Positions 15,182 through 22,888 of a DNA stretch of 64,000 nt are shown in pieces (the first letter of the stretch is position 1; each line of letters opens with the position of its first letter). The position numbers were made by a program, and so were the translations under genes. This DNA is from UBA5189 sp040389445 (GTDB lineage: Bacteria > Chloroflexota > Limnocylindria > Limnocylindrales > CSP1-4): positions 186,001-250,000 of the forward strand of contig JAZJZX010000002.1 of assembly GCA_040389445.1 (NCBI GenBank), given 5' to 3'. The notes under the pieces are model-generated. The model searched no databases, was not told where the DNA came from, and saw only the letters and a program-made list of their open reading frames with translations.

Positions 15182-16159
15182 ATGGCCGCGATGACGTTTC
15201 GCGCCCAGCAGTCGGCCAACCGGCGCAACTCGTTGCTGCTCGCGATCCTCGTGACCCTGCTCCTTGCTGCGCTCGGGTACGCCATCGGCTTTGCCGTCGC
15301 GGGGAGTCCCGAGGGCGGGATCGGCGCCACGCTGATTGCGGTCGTCATCGGCACGTTGATGTCGCTCGGGAGCTTTTTCGCGGGGGACCGGCTGGTGCTG
15401 GCGGCCTCGGGTGCGAAGCGCGTCGACGAGTCGAAGACCCCGCAGCTGATGAACGTCGTGCGCGAACTGGCCATCGCCGCGAACATTCCGATGCCGGCGG
15501 TCTACCTGATCGACGATACCGCCCCGAACGCCTTCGCCACGGGCCGGGATCCGAAGCACGCCTCGGTCGCCATCACGACCGGGCTGCTCCAGAAGCTCGA
15601 TCGCGAGGAGTTGCAGGGCGTCATCGGGCACGAGTTGTCGCATGTGCGCAACCTCGACATCCGGTTCTCGCTGCTGGTCGGGGTCCTGGTGGGTTCGGTC
15701 GCGCTGCTGTCCCATTTCTTCCTCCGCTTCACCTGGTTCGGCGGCGGTCGACGATCGCGCGATCGCGATTCCGGCGGTGGGGGACTGCAGGCCATCATGT
15801 TCGTCGTGGCGATCGTCCTGGCGATCGTCGCCCCGATCGCTGCGCGCATGGTCCAGCTGGCCGTGAGCCGTCAGCGCGAGTACCTGGCCGACGCATCGTC
15901 CGTCGAACTGACGCGCAATCCTGCCGGGCTCGAGCGCGCCCTGGCCAAGATCGCCACGGACAAGGAGGTCCTCGAGGTCGCCAATCCAGCGACGCAGCAC
16001 CTCTACTTCACGAACCCCATCAAGAAGTTCGAGGAGCGGTCGAGCTCCATGTTCTCGACCCATCCAGCGATCGTCGATCGGATCAACCGGCTCCGATCTC
16101 TGGCCGGCGAGGCGCCCCTGCAATCATCGGACCTGGCCGGGCTTGCGGGGCTCAATTGA
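15182..16159 (+). CDS. htpX: HtpX family M48 zinc metalloprotease
   Basis: Membrane-bound zinc endopeptidase that degrades misfolded membrane proteins. The 325-residue product has two N-terminal membrane helices, then the family block NAFATGRDPKHASVAITTGLL, the zinc motif GHELSHVRNLD (HELSH at residues 150-154), a second membrane pair around residues 162-225, and SRQREYLADASSVELT supplying the third zinc ligand Glu. A Gly/Arg/Asp loop (GGGRRSRDRDSGGGG) joins the two halves. ATG 15182 follows CGGAG. Paired with lemA. Confidence 0.94.
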   Translation: MAAMTFRAQQSANRRNSLLLAILVTLLLAALGYAIGFAVAGSPEGGIGATLIAVVIGTLMSLGSFFAGDRLVLAASGAKRVDESKTPQLMNVVRELAIAANIPMPAVYLIDDTAPNAFATGRDPKHASVAITTGLLQKLDREELQGVIGHELSHVRNLDIRFSLLVGVLVGSVALLSHFFLRFTWFGGGRRSRDRDSGGGGLQAIMFVVAIVLAIVAPIAARMVQLAVSRQREYLADASSVELTRNPAGLERALAKIATDKEVLEVANPATQHLYFTNPIKKFEERSSSMFSTHPAIVDRINRLRSLAGEAPLQSSDLAGLAGLN

Positions 16160-16172
16160 AGGTCGGATCCAT

Positions 16173-16189
16173 GGCCCTCGGAACGGGCC
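16173..16189 (+). terminator. Weak GC hairpin after htpX
   Basis: GGCCC (16173-16177) pairs with GGGCC (16185-16189) around a seven-base loop, 14 bases after the htpX stop and before the tRNA-Phe promoter. No T-run follows, so the assignment is tentative. Confidence 0.25.
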
Positions 16190-16206
16190 CTGGTGGGCGG
16201 GCTGGT

Positions 16207-16236
16207 TTGCCGCTCGGGAAAGGCCCGTGCTATCCT
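16207..16236 (+). promoter_or_regulatory. Promoter of tRNA-Phe (TTGCCG - 18 bp - TATCCT, extended -10)
   Basis: The best two-box promoter in the window: TTGCCG at 16207-16212, 18-base spacer, TATCCT at 16231-16236 with TGC immediately before it. The tRNA-Phe 5' end is 42 bases downstream. It probably drives Phe, Gly and Gln. Confidence 0.55.
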
Positions 16237-16277
16237 CCGGCACGCCGTCGGGCCGATGGGTCCGCAAGGTCCACCGG

Positions 16278-16353
16278 GCCGAGATAGCTCAGTTGGTAGA
16301 GCACGCGACTGAAAATCGCGGTGTCGCCAGTTCGAATCTGGCTCTCGGCACCA
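16278..16353 (+). tRNA. tRNA-Phe (anticodon GAA)
   Basis: Acceptor GCCGAGA/TCTCGGC, D arm TAGCTCAGTTGGTAGAGCA, anticodon stem CGCGA/TCGCG around CTGAAAA (GAA at 16311-16313), T arm CCAGTTCGAATCTGG and encoded CCA. Confidence 0.97.
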
Positions 16354-16378
16354 TCAACGGTGGGCGCAGCATCTCCGA

Positions 16379-16454
16379 GCGGAAGTGGCTCAGTTGGTAG
16401 AGCATCACCTTGCCAAGGTGAGGGTCGCGGGTTCGAGTCCCGTCTTCCGCTCCA
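16379..16454 (+). tRNA. tRNA-Gly (anticodon GCC)
   Basis: Acceptor GCGGAAG/CTTCCGC, anticodon stem TCACC/GGTGA around TTGCCAA (GCC at 16412-16414), T arm CGGGTTCGAGTCCCG, discriminator T and encoded CCA. 25 bases after tRNA-Phe. Confidence 0.97.
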
Positions 16455-16503
16455 TTTCCCTGCTTGCGAACGCGGGGTGACTCGCCTGGACCGTCCGACC
16501 GGA

Positions 16504-16577
16504 TGCCCCTTCGTCTAGTGGTAGGACAGCGGACTTTGAATCCGTTAGGCGAGGTTCGAATCCTCGAGGGGCAGCCA
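16504..16577 (+). tRNA. tRNA-Gln (anticodon TTG)
   Basis: Acceptor TGCCCCT/AGGGGCA, D arm TCTAGTGGTAGGACA, anticodon stem GCGGA/TCCGT around CTTTGAA (TTG at 16536-16538), T arm CGAGGTTCGAATCCTCG, discriminator G and encoded CCA. Confidence 0.96.
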
Positions 16578-16604
16578 CCTCCGGGACGGGCGCCGTCGGA
16601 TTGA

Positions 16605-16623
16605 GCAGGCCCGCGGGGCCTGC
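16605..16623 (+). terminator. Perfect 8-bp GC hairpin after tRNA-Gln
   Basis: GCAGGCCC (16605-16612) and GGGCCTGC (16616-16623) form a perfect stem with a GCG loop, 27 bases after tRNA-Gln. It lacks a T-tract but is placed to end the Phe-Gly-Gln transcript before the tRNA-Cys promoter. Confidence 0.45.
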
Positions 16624-16655
16624 GGGGCCCTCCGCCCGCTGCCCGGCGCCTCCTA

Positions 16656-16664
16656 TGGCACAAT
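16656..16664 (+). promoter_or_regulatory. Extended -10 (TGGCACAAT) of tRNA-Cys
   Basis: TGG plus CACAAT, 18 bases before the mature 5' end of tRNA-Cys. Confidence 0.4.
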
Positions 16665-16682
16665 CCGCGGGCTGCATCCCGA

Positions 16683-16759
16683 GGCGACGTGGTGAAGTGG
16701 TTCAACACGGAGGTCTGCAAAACCTCTATTCAGCGGTTCGAATCCGCTCGTCGCCTCCA
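16683..16759 (+). tRNA. tRNA-Cys (anticodon GCA)
   Basis: Acceptor GGCGACG/CGTCGCC, anticodon stem GAGGT/ACCTC around CTGCAAA (GCA at 16717-16719), T arm GCGGTTCGAATCCGC, discriminator T and encoded CCA. Confidence 0.95.
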
Positions 16760-16803
16760 CCTTCCAGCAGCCCCTCGATACCTGCCCGGAGCAGCCTGCC
16801 GCC

Positions 16804-17307
16804 GTGCGACCACCCCAGGTTCCGTTCAAGCTGGAGCCGATTGACGTCCGGATCACCGCAACCCTTGCCCGCTGGGGCGTGCCCGTCCTGCGCGTTGGTC
16901 TTGGTGTGGTCTTTCTGTGGTTCGGCGCACTCAAGTTCTTCCCGGGGGCCAGCCCGGCGGAGGCGCTCGCAGCACGGACGATCGAGGTCATGAGCGGGGG
17001 GCTGGTCGGGCCCGGGGTTTCCTTGCCGGCCCTGGCCGCGTGGGAATCCCTGATCGGCCTCGGTCTGCTGACGAGTCGGTATCTTCGGGCCACGCTGTTG
17101 CTGCTGGCAGTCCAGATGCTCGGGACGCTCACGCCGCTGGCCCTGTTCCCGGCGGAAACGTTCGCGATCTTTCCATTCGCACCGACCCTGGAGGGTCAGT
17201 ACATCATCAAGAACGTGGTGCTGATCGGTGCCGCGATGGTGGTGGGAGCCACCGTCCGCGGCGGCCGCCTGGATCCTGATCCTCGCGCCCGGCCACCGGC
17301 CCCGTGA
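16804..17307 (+). CDS. DoxX-like small membrane protein
   Basis: A 167-residue protein with four predicted membrane helices. The start RWGVPVLRVGLGVVFLWFGALKFFPG resembles the DoxX/SURF4-like family opening, and LEGQYIIKNVVLIGAAMVVGA matches the last helix with its KN motif. DoxX-like proteins are associated with thiosulfate:quinone oxidation or oxidative-stress complexes, but most members have no proven role. GTG 16804 begins 44 bases after tRNA-Cys and no Shine-Dalgarno is obvious. Family assignment is by resemblance only. Confidence 0.7.
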   Translation: MRPPQVPFKLEPIDVRITATLARWGVPVLRVGLGVVFLWFGALKFFPGASPAEALAARTIEVMSGGLVGPGVSLPALAAWESLIGLGLLTSRYLRATLLLLAVQMLGTLTPLALFPAETFAIFPFAPTLEGQYIIKNVVLIGAAMVVGATVRGGRLDPDPRARPPAP

Positions 17308-17419
17308 CCGGTTCGTAACGCTTCACGGGGCCGGGCGTCGCTCTCGACATGATGGCGAACTCCGCCGCGGTCCAGGGCGCCGGGCATGCGCCGCCCAATG
17401 CATGCAGGACGTGGGCCTC

Positions 17420-17752
17420 ATGACGAGGAGGTCCTGGCGCGGCGTCGTCATCGGTGCCTGCATCGCCCTCGTCTTGCCGATCTCGTATCGAGTCCTTGCC
17501 GCACTGGTCGAGGCCGGTCTCGTTCAGTTCGAGAGGACGGATGCCGTATTCGGCGTCATCTGGAATGTCGAACTATCGGCGATCGTTGCGATCCTGCTGG
17601 GGCTCCTCGGCCTCCGGATCGTCGGCAGGGCAACAGGGATTCGCAACTCGATTGCCTGGTTCGCCCTCGTGATCGTTGGACTCCCCGTCCTGCTTGTTGC
17701 GTGGTTCATCGGCTTTGCGACGTTTGGCGGCGCCATGGGCAGCCCATTCTGA
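17420..17752 (+). CDS. Small hypothetical membrane protein (three predicted helices)
   Basis: About 110 residues: MTRRSWRGVVIG followed by hydrophobic segments ACIALVLPISYRVLAALVEAG, VELSAIVAILLGLLGLRIVG and SIAWFALVIVGLPVLLVAWFIGFATFGG. I do not recognise the family. ATG 17420 is preceded by AGGA at ten bases; ATG 17402 would add six residues. The downstream bases, before tRNA-Leu(TAA), contain nothing else recognisable. Coding potential is supported by hydrophobic periodicity and third-position GC only. Confidence 0.55.
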   Translation: MTRRSWRGVVIGACIALVLPISYRVLAALVEAGLVQFERTDAVFGVIWNVELSAIVAILLGLLGLRIVGRATGIRNSIAWFALVIVGLPVLLVAWFIGFATFGGAMGSPF

Positions 17753-17799
17753 TCGGCGTGCCGCGGAGCACCTGCGCGACGCAAGTACCTGCCGTTCGG

Positions 17800-17805
17800 T
17801 ACGCT
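17800..17805 (+). promoter_or_regulatory. -10 box TACGCT of tRNA-Leu(TAA)
   Basis: TACGCT ends six bases before the mature 5' end of tRNA-Leu(TAA), matching the box before tRNA-Val at 14364. Confidence 0.4.
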
Positions 17806-17811
17806 GCGCGA

Positions 17812-17894
17812 GCCGGAGTGGCGGAACGGCAGACGCAGCCGACTTAAAATCGGCGGCCCGCAAGGGCATGAGGGTTCGATTCCCTCCTCCGGTA
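17812..17894 (+). tRNA. tRNA-Leu (anticodon TAA), CCA not encoded
   Basis: Class II tRNA: acceptor GCCGGAG/CTCCGGT, anticodon stem GCCGA/TCGGC around CTTAAAA (TAA at 17845-17847), variable arm GCCCGCAAGGGC, T arm GAGGGTTCGATTCCCTC. After discriminator A the genome reads CGA rather than CCA, unlike the other seven tRNAs here, so the 3' end must be completed by a CCA-adding enzyme. Confidence 0.95.
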
Positions 17895-17908
17895 CGAGGA
17901 TCGAGCAC

Positions 17909-17945
17909 GAGCCCGGGCGGCGCAAGGCCGCAGGGTGCCCGGCTC
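17909..17945. terminator. Long hairpin between convergent tRNA-Leu(TAA) and the TadZ-like gene
   Basis: Outer arms GAGCCCGGGC (17909-17918) and GCCCGGCTC (17937-17945, one bulged C) enclose an inner GCGGC/GCCGC stem with a GCAAG loop. It sits between convergent transcription units, so it could serve both strands. Confidence 0.5.
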
Positions 17946-17963
17946 GGGGCTCCTGTGTCGGCG

Positions 17964-19187
17964 TCAGCCGCGGGAGAACAGCCCGCCGAGGCGTTTGGGT
18001 TTCCGCTCGGGCGAGGCAGGGCCCGAAGGAAGTCCTGCCAGGCGGGCCGCAAAGCGACCGAGCTGCTCCGCCGCTGCCGTGTGGGGCGCGCCGGTCACCA
18101 CCGGGATGCCCTCGTTGACGCTCTTGAGGAACGCGAATGCGTCGTACGGGATCGTGAGCGCGACCTTCGTCCCGAGCGCTTCCTCGATGTCGGCGATCCG
18201 GAGCAGTTCACGCGCGAAGATCTCGTTGAGGACGTAGGAGACCACGGCCGTCGCTTCCGTGTCGCGGGCCAGCATCTCGCCGAAGGCGTGGACGGCCCGG
18301 ATGGCCGGAAACTCGGGCGTGAGCACGATCACGAGGTCGGTCGCCAGCAGGAACGCCATCTCGGATCGCGCGTCGAGCACGGAGCCGGCGTCCACCACGA
18401 CGTACTGGAAAGCGGCCGATGCCGTGGTGAGAATCGTGCGCACGATCCCATCCGAGATGTCGCCTGCGACATCCGGCGTCGCCGAGGCACCGAGCAGCTG
18501 GAGGCCCGAACCGTGGCGGTCCAGGGACGCGGCGAACAGGCCGGGGTCCTTGAGGGTGGCCTCGTCCCGGGCGAGGTCGCGCAGGGTCAATCGGGGCGTG
18601 ACGTTGAGGTGGGTCGCCACCTGGCCGAACTGGACGTCCAGATCGATGATCGCGACGGTGCCCGGCAGCCGGGTGGCAAGCGACGTCGCGAGGTTGACGG
18701 CGATGGTGGTGGTTCCCACGCCGCCCTTGGGTGAGAAGACCGCAATCGTGCGACGCTGACCACGGTCGCGGATGGCGGTGTCGTCGTGATCGGCGGCACC
18801 GAGATCCCTCGATCGCCGGAGGCGAACCCCGAGCGCCTCCGCCCGGGCGTCGAGCTCACGCACGTCGAAGGGACGGGCGATCACGTCGTCCACGCCGGCC
18901 TCGAGCAGCTGGATCCGGTCCTCGATGTCGTCCGTCTGGCTGATGCACAGGATCGGGAGACCGGCGAAGGCCGGAGCGTCGTGGAGGGTGTGACAAGCCT
19001 CCACGGCACCCAGCACCTCGCCCGCGAGATCGAGGACGATGACTTCGGTGGAGGTGGTCGAGGCTCCGGATGCGATCGCCGCCTCCACATCCATCACCAC
19101 GGCGGTCTCATGGCCGGCGGAACGCAGGCCATCGGCCACGGCCGAGTCGCGAGCATTCGAGATCAGCAGGATGCGGCTGGTAGCCAA
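17964..19187 (-). CDS. TadZ/CpaE-like ATPase (receiver-like domain plus ParA/MinD-type ATPase), orphan
   Basis: 407 residues in two parts. Residues 1-125 resemble a response-regulator receiver fold (ILLISNARDS, VIVLDLAGE with Asp53, LPILCISQTDD, GVDDVIARPFD). Residues 145-390 form a MinD/ParA ATPase with deviant Walker A FSPKGGVGTTT (152-161) and IIDLDVQFGQVATHLN. CpaE/TadZ proteins position Flp/Tad pilus secretion machines at the cell pole, but no cpaF, tadB/C or pilin genes are present here. The start is inferred as TTG 19187: it is in frame, the receiver fold begins there, and GGGGA lies six bases upstream. Divergent from rpsF. Confidence 0.85.
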   Translation of the reverse strand: MATSRILLISNARDSAVADGLRSAGHETAVVMDVEAAIASGASTTSTEVIVLDLAGEVLGAVEACHTLHDAPAFAGLPILCISQTDDIEDRIQLLEAGVDDVIARPFDVRELDARAEALGVRLRRSRDLGAADHDDTAIRDRGQRRTIAVFSPKGGVGTTTIAVNLATSLATRLPGTVAIIDLDVQFGQVATHLNVTPRLTLRDLARDEATLKDPGLFAASLDRHGSGLQLLGASATPDVAGDISDGIVRTILTTASAAFQYVVVDAGSVLDARSEMAFLLATDLVIVLTPEFPAIRAVHAFGEMLARDTEATAVVSYVLNEIFARELLRIADIEEALGTKVALTIPYDAFAFLKSVNEGIPVVTGAPHTAAAEQLGRFAARLAGLPSGPASPERKPKRLGGLFSRG

Positions 19188-19244
19188 CGATGTTCCCCAA
19201 ATCGAAACGCGCTTCAAAGCCGGGGAAAGGGCCGGCGGCTGATG

Positions 19245-19250
19245 AGGATA
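19245..19250 (-). promoter_or_regulatory. Possible -10 (TATCCT) of the TadZ-like gene
   Basis: On the minus strand TATCCT, directly preceded by TG, lies about 58 bases upstream of the TTG start, in the 156-base divergent gap shared with rpsF. Confidence 0.35.
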
Positions 19251-19264
19251 CATCGACGGAGGCG

Positions 19265-19273
19265 TGGTAGACT
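19265..19273 (+). promoter_or_regulatory. Extended -10 (TGGTAGACT) of rpsF-ssb-rpsR
   Basis: TGG plus TAGACT about 70 bases before the rpsF ATG, leaving a leader with an AAGGAGA Shine-Dalgarno at 19327-19333. The leader could hold the S6:S18 autoregulatory site known in other bacteria, but I did not find a clear copy. Confidence 0.5.
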
Positions 19274-19343
19274 CCCGGCCGACCTTTCCGCTCCTCGTCC
19301 GCTGGACAGCGGGGCATACCCATTGGAAGGAGAATGACGGCCC

Positions 19344-19769
19344 ATGCGCCGATATGAACTCATGCTCGTGATCCGGCCGGACGCGCCGGACGAGCGGATC
19401 GCCGCGATCGTGGAGCGCACGACCCGGCAGATCACCGCGGACGGCGGCCAGATCATCAAGGTTGCCCCCTGGGGCCGTCGCCGGCTCGCGTACCCGATCG
19501 AGCGCTACCGCGAGGGCTCCTACCACATCGTGGTCTTCGAGGGCGCTGCGGGCACGATCGCCGAAATCGAGCGAACCCTCCTGATCACCGAGGAGGTCAT
19601 GCGCCACCTCCTGGTGCGCCAGGAGCGGCCCACGCGTGCCATCCGAGCGGACGGCTCCGAGGATCTCGACGATACCGACCTCCCGCCTGCCGAGGACGAG
19701 GACGAGGACGACGGGACCGAGCGGATCGACGAATCGGAGACCGAGGCGGCCCCGGCCGCCATCGACTGA
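19344..19769 (+). CDS. rpsF: 30S ribosomal protein bS6
   Basis: bS6 binds bS18 on the platform of the small subunit. The 141-residue product begins MRRYELMLVIRPD and continues IIKVAPWGRRRLAYPI and GSYHIVVFEG, all conserved. The C-terminal ~45 residues are an acidic extension (DEDEDDG) longer than in many bacteria. Clear Shine-Dalgarno AAGGAGA. First gene of the conserved rpsF-ssb-rpsR operon. Confidence 0.97.
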   Translation: MRRYELMLVIRPDAPDERIAAIVERTTRQITADGGQIIKVAPWGRRRLAYPIERYREGSYHIVVFEGAAGTIAEIERTLLITEEVMRHLLVRQERPTRAIRADGSEDLDDTDLPPAEDEDEDDGTERIDESETEAAPAAID

Positions 19770-19781
19770 GAGGAGTTCCCG

Positions 19782-20213
19782 ATGGCCCTTTGCAAGATCC
19801 AGATCATCGGCAACCTCGGGCGGGACCCGGAGCTTCGCTACACGCCCAACGGCCGACCGGTCGCCACGTTCAGCGTCGCCGTCAACCAGGCGACCAAGAA
19901 CCAGCAGTCGGGCGAGTGGATCGAGGCGACCGACTGGTTCCGCGTCAGCGTCTGGGGGGACCGCGCCGAGCGAGCCGCCGAGAACCTCCGCAAGGGGAGC
20001 CGCGTCTTCGTCGACGGGCGATTCCGAACGCGCGAATACGAGACCAACGACGGACGGAAGGGGATGTCCCTCGACGTGAGTGCCGACAACGTCATGGGTC
20101 TCGACAAGCGAGACCAGGAGGGCGGCTTCACCGGCGCCCCCGGGGCCGCACCGGGCGGTGCCCCCTCGGGCGGCGGCTTTGACGACACCGAGATCGACGA
20201 ACTGCCGTTCTGA
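19782..20213 (+). CDS. ssb: Single-stranded DNA-binding protein
   Basis: SSB protects ssDNA and recruits repair and replication proteins. The OB fold is clear (IIGNLGRDPELRYTPNGRPVATFSVAV split across strand 1-3, ATDWFRVSVWGDRAE, GSRVFVDGRF), followed by a Gly/Pro/Ala linker and the acidic protein-interaction tail DDTEIDELPF. 143 residues. AGGAG precedes the ATG by seven bases. Between rpsF and rpsR as usual. Confidence 0.97.
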   Translation: MALCKIQIIGNLGRDPELRYTPNGRPVATFSVAVNQATKNQQSGEWIEATDWFRVSVWGDRAERAAENLRKGSRVFVDGRFRTREYETNDGRKGMSLDVSADNVMGLDKRDQEGGFTGAPGAAPGGAPSGGGFDDTEIDELPF

Positions 20214-20266
20214 CCCGAATCTGATCATCCAGCGCCCAGGCTGCGGCGCCGCGAGGAGACCATTTC

Positions 20267-20533
20267 ATGCCAGTACCACGCTCACGCAAGAAGGACGACC
20301 TGTACCGCGATCGACGCCGCCGCAAGGTGTGCTCGTTTTGCGCCGACAAGACGGTCCAGATTGACTACAAGGAAGTCAACCGGCTTCGCCGCTACCTTTC
20401 GGAGCGCGCCAAGATCGAGCCGCGTCGCAAGACCGGAACCTGCGCCGGCCACCAGCGCGAGCTGTCCGTTGCCCTCAAGCGGGCGCGCATCGTTGCGCTC
20501 CTGCCGTACGCCCCACAGCATCTGCGCCCCTGA
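20267..20533 (+). CDS. rpsR: 30S ribosomal protein bS18
   Basis: 88 residues with the bS18 core YKEVNRLRRYLSERAKI, PRRKTGTCAGHQREL and ALKRARIVALLPY. It retains cysteines (VCSFC and TGTC), typical of the zinc-binding C+ form. AGGAG-type ribosome site upstream (GAGGAG). Last gene of rpsF-ssb-rpsR. Confidence 0.97.
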   Translation: MPVPRSRKKDDLYRDRRRRKVCSFCADKTVQIDYKEVNRLRRYLSERAKIEPRRKTGTCAGHQRELSVALKRARIVALLPYAPQHLRP

Positions 20534-20574
20534 CCGACCGGTGGTTGGACGCCTGACCGCAGCCGGTTGATCTG

Positions 20575-21399
20575 ATGGAGACTGCCGTCCTGATGCTGAT
20601 CGGTGGTGTCGGCGTGGGGATCTTCGGGTCGCTGCTCGGTCTCGGTGGCGGACTCCTGATCGTTCCACTCCTGACGCTCGGCTTCCAGTTGCCGCTCCGC
20701 GAGGCCATCGGGGTCTCCCTCGTCTGCGTGATCGTCACGAGCGGCGCTTCCGCCGGCGTGTTCCTCGAGCGGCGAGTGGCCAACCTGCGGCTCGGGATGA
20801 CCCTGGAACTGTTCACGGCGATCGGTGCGCTGCTCGGCGGCCTCGTCGCCTTCCTGCTGGATGAACGAGTCCTGGCGGGCCTGTTTGCGGCCCTGCTCAC
20901 CTATGTGGCCGTGTCGATGATTCGGCCGCGCCCGGCGTCGGCCGGTGCGGACCCGGTGATCTCGGGGGATACCCCGCCGGACGAACCGCGGACGTTTCTG
21001 GACACTCTGTCCGGACCCGGCTATCGAGTGCGCCGGCTGCGGGCCGGAGTCGTCGGCAGCGTCGGAGCCGGAATCGCCTCCGCGCTTCTCGGCATCGGTG
21101 GCGGGCTGATCAAGGTCCCCGTGCTGCACGTCGTCATGGGCGTCCCGCTTCGCGTTGCCACGGCCACCAGCAACCTGGTGATCGGCATCACCGCGTCGAC
21201 GAGCGCCTGGATCTACCTGATCCGGGGTGGCATCGATCCGTATGCGACGGGTCCGACGGCGGTCGGTGTCTTCGTCGGCGCGTCCATCGGGTCCCGCATC
21301 GCCCATCGGGTCGACGTGCGGGCGCTGCGCGTGCTCTTCACCGTGGTTCTGCTCTACACGGCGTTCCAGATGGTTCGTCGAGCGGCAGGGGTGCAATGA
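20575..21399 (+). CDS. TauE/SafE family (sulfite/organosulfonate exporter-like) permease
   Basis: 274 residues, about seven to eight membrane helices, with the two inverted-repeat halves marked by GSLLGLGGGLLIVPLL and ASALLGIGGGLIKVPVL, the family hallmark glycine motifs, and ATATSNLVIGITA. Members move sulfite, sulfoacetate or other organic anions; the substrate here is unknown. Its stop overlaps the DUF1634 gene by ATGA, a pairing common for this subfamily. Confidence 0.9.
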   Translation: METAVLMLIGGVGVGIFGSLLGLGGGLLIVPLLTLGFQLPLREAIGVSLVCVIVTSGASAGVFLERRVANLRLGMTLELFTAIGALLGGLVAFLLDERVLAGLFAALLTYVAVSMIRPRPASAGADPVISGDTPPDEPRTFLDTLSGPGYRVRRLRAGVVGSVGAGIASALLGIGGGLIKVPVLHVVMGVPLRVATATSNLVIGITASTSAWIYLIRGGIDPYATGPTAVGVFVGASIGSRIAHRVDVRALRVLFTVVLLYTAFQMVRRAAGVQ

Positions 21400-21806
21400 C
21401 GGTGCGGACGGACGAGCCACCCGTACCGAGTTCGGCGCGAGCGGCCGGGCTGGAGGGTCGGATTGCGCGCCTGCTGCGCATCGGGACGTACTCCGCAGTC
21501 GCGTTCATCGGGGCCGGTGTCGTCCTGATGCTCGCCAGCGGCCGGTCGCCCCTGGACGTCGCCCCGGCCCTGGCTCCGGGGCGGTTGGTGACTGATCTCA
21601 TCGGCCTCCAGCCGGCCGGGTACCTGTGGGTCGGCCTCATCGTGCTCCTGCTGACGCCCGCAGCGCGGGTCGCGGTCGGCGCGGTCGGCTACGCACGCGC
21701 CGGTGATCGACCCATGGCCCTGATCGCGACGCTCGTTCTTGTCGTGATCGTGCTGGGCATCACCCTCGGCCTCGTGTCCCCGGCTCCCGGCACCCAGGGA
21801 GGGTGA
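21396..21806 (+). CDS. DUF1634 family membrane protein
   Basis: 136 residues with three helices (SAVAFIGAGVVLMLASG, GYLWVGLIVLLLTPAARVAVGAV, LIATLVLVVIVLGITLGL). The block LQPAGYLWVGLIVLLLTPAARV is the DUF1634 signature. These proteins are regularly encoded directly after TauE/SafE permeases and probably form an accessory subunit. ATG 21396 overlaps the permease stop. Confidence 0.85.
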   Translation: MTVRTDEPPVPSSARAAGLEGRIARLLRIGTYSAVAFIGAGVVLMLASGRSPLDVAPALAPGRLVTDLIGLQPAGYLWVGLIVLLLTPAARVAVGAVGYARAGDRPMALIATLVLVVIVLGITLGLVSPAPGTQGG

Positions 21807-21808
21807 TC

Positions 21809-22855
21809 ATGGATGCCCTGGTTCTCGCCATCTCGTTCGTCCTGATCCTCGCCGGTGCCGAGCTCTTCACCAACGGGATCGAGTGGTTCGGACGGAAGCT
21901 CGGCCTCGCGGAGGGTGCCGTCGGGTCCGTCCTCGCCGCCGTCGGAACGGCGCTCCCCGAAACGATGATCCCGATCATCGCGATTGCCTTCGCGAACGGC
22001 GCGGACACGGGCGGCATCGGCGTCGGCGCCATCCTCGGCGCACCGTTCATGCTGGCCACCCTGGCGATGTTCGTGACCGGCGTCGCGGTGCTGTGGCAGT
22101 CACGCCGCCGTCCGGCCGGCGACGTGATGCCCGTCGACGTTGGGGTGCTGGGTCTCGACATCCGCACCTTCGGGATCGCCTATGCCCTCGCGATCGGGGC
22201 TGCGCTCCTTCCGGTGGAACCGACGTGGCCGAAGTTCGTGGTTGCAGCCGCACTCGTTCTGATCTACGTCCTGTACGTGAAGCGACACCTGGGGGCAGAC
22301 CCGGACGGCGAACTCGAGGATCTCGCGCCCCTCCGGTTCCGCCGGCTCGATCCCCACCACCGTCGCGGCGGCGGCGTGCCGAGGCTCCGAGTGGTCAACG
22401 TGCAGGTCATTGCCGCCCTGACCTTCATCGTCGTCGGAGCGGTCGCCTTCGTCGGTGCCGTCGAGCAGATTGCCCAGTCGATCGGCGTGTCGGAGGTTCT
22501 GCTTGCCCTGATCGTGGCGCCGATCGCGACCGAGCTGCCCGAGAAGTTCAACTCCATCATCTGGGTCCGGCAGGGCAAGGACACGCTGGCGATGGGCAAC
22601 ATCACCGGGGCCATGGTGTTCCAGGCGAGCCTCCCGACGGTGGTGGCCCTCGTCTTGATCCCGCAGGCATGGGTCATCGGGCCGGGTTCCTACGTGGCCT
22701 TTGCGTCGGCAGGGATCGCGTTCCTGTCGTCCGCTGCGATCTTCATCCCGATGATCCGCCGCGAGCGCCTGACCGGAAAGGGTCTCCTGGTGGGCGGCCT
22801 GTTCTATGTCGCCTACCTCGTGGTGGTCATCGCGGCGATCCTCCGGCCGGCCTGA
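21809..22855 (+). CDS. Sodium/calcium exchanger (CaCA) family transporter
   Basis: 348 residues, about ten helices. The two alpha repeats are recognisable: GAELFTNGIEWFGRKLG and SVLAAVGTALPETMIPI in the N-terminal half, and SEVLLALIVAPIATELPEKFNSI in the C-terminal half, with the acidic residue in each (PE) that coordinates the cation in NCX-type exchangers. The central loop is His/Arg-rich (DPHHRRGGG). ATG 21809 is chosen because AGGGAGGG ends about six bases upstream; GTG 21803 overlaps the previous stop. Third gene of the TauE-DUF1634 operon; ion specificity unknown. Confidence 0.85.
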   Translation: MDALVLAISFVLILAGAELFTNGIEWFGRKLGLAEGAVGSVLAAVGTALPETMIPIIAIAFANGADTGGIGVGAILGAPFMLATLAMFVTGVAVLWQSRRRPAGDVMPVDVGVLGLDIRTFGIAYALAIGAALLPVEPTWPKFVVAAALVLIYVLYVKRHLGADPDGELEDLAPLRFRRLDPHHRRGGGVPRLRVVNVQVIAALTFIVVGAVAFVGAVEQIAQSIGVSEVLLALIVAPIATELPEKFNSIIWVRQGKDTLAMGNITGAMVFQASLPTVVALVLIPQAWVIGPGSYVAFASAGIAFLSSAAIFIPMIRRERLTGKGLLVGGLFYVAYLVVVIAAILRPA

Positions 22856-22888
22856 TCGGCCGCCGCGGGGATCGCGGGAAGGCCGCGC

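Noticed and set aside
14092..17894. tRNA clusters as integration sites for a mobile element
   Set aside because: No integrase, att-like duplication of a tRNA 3' end, or foreign-composition block is visible; the neighbours are ordinary chromosomal genes.
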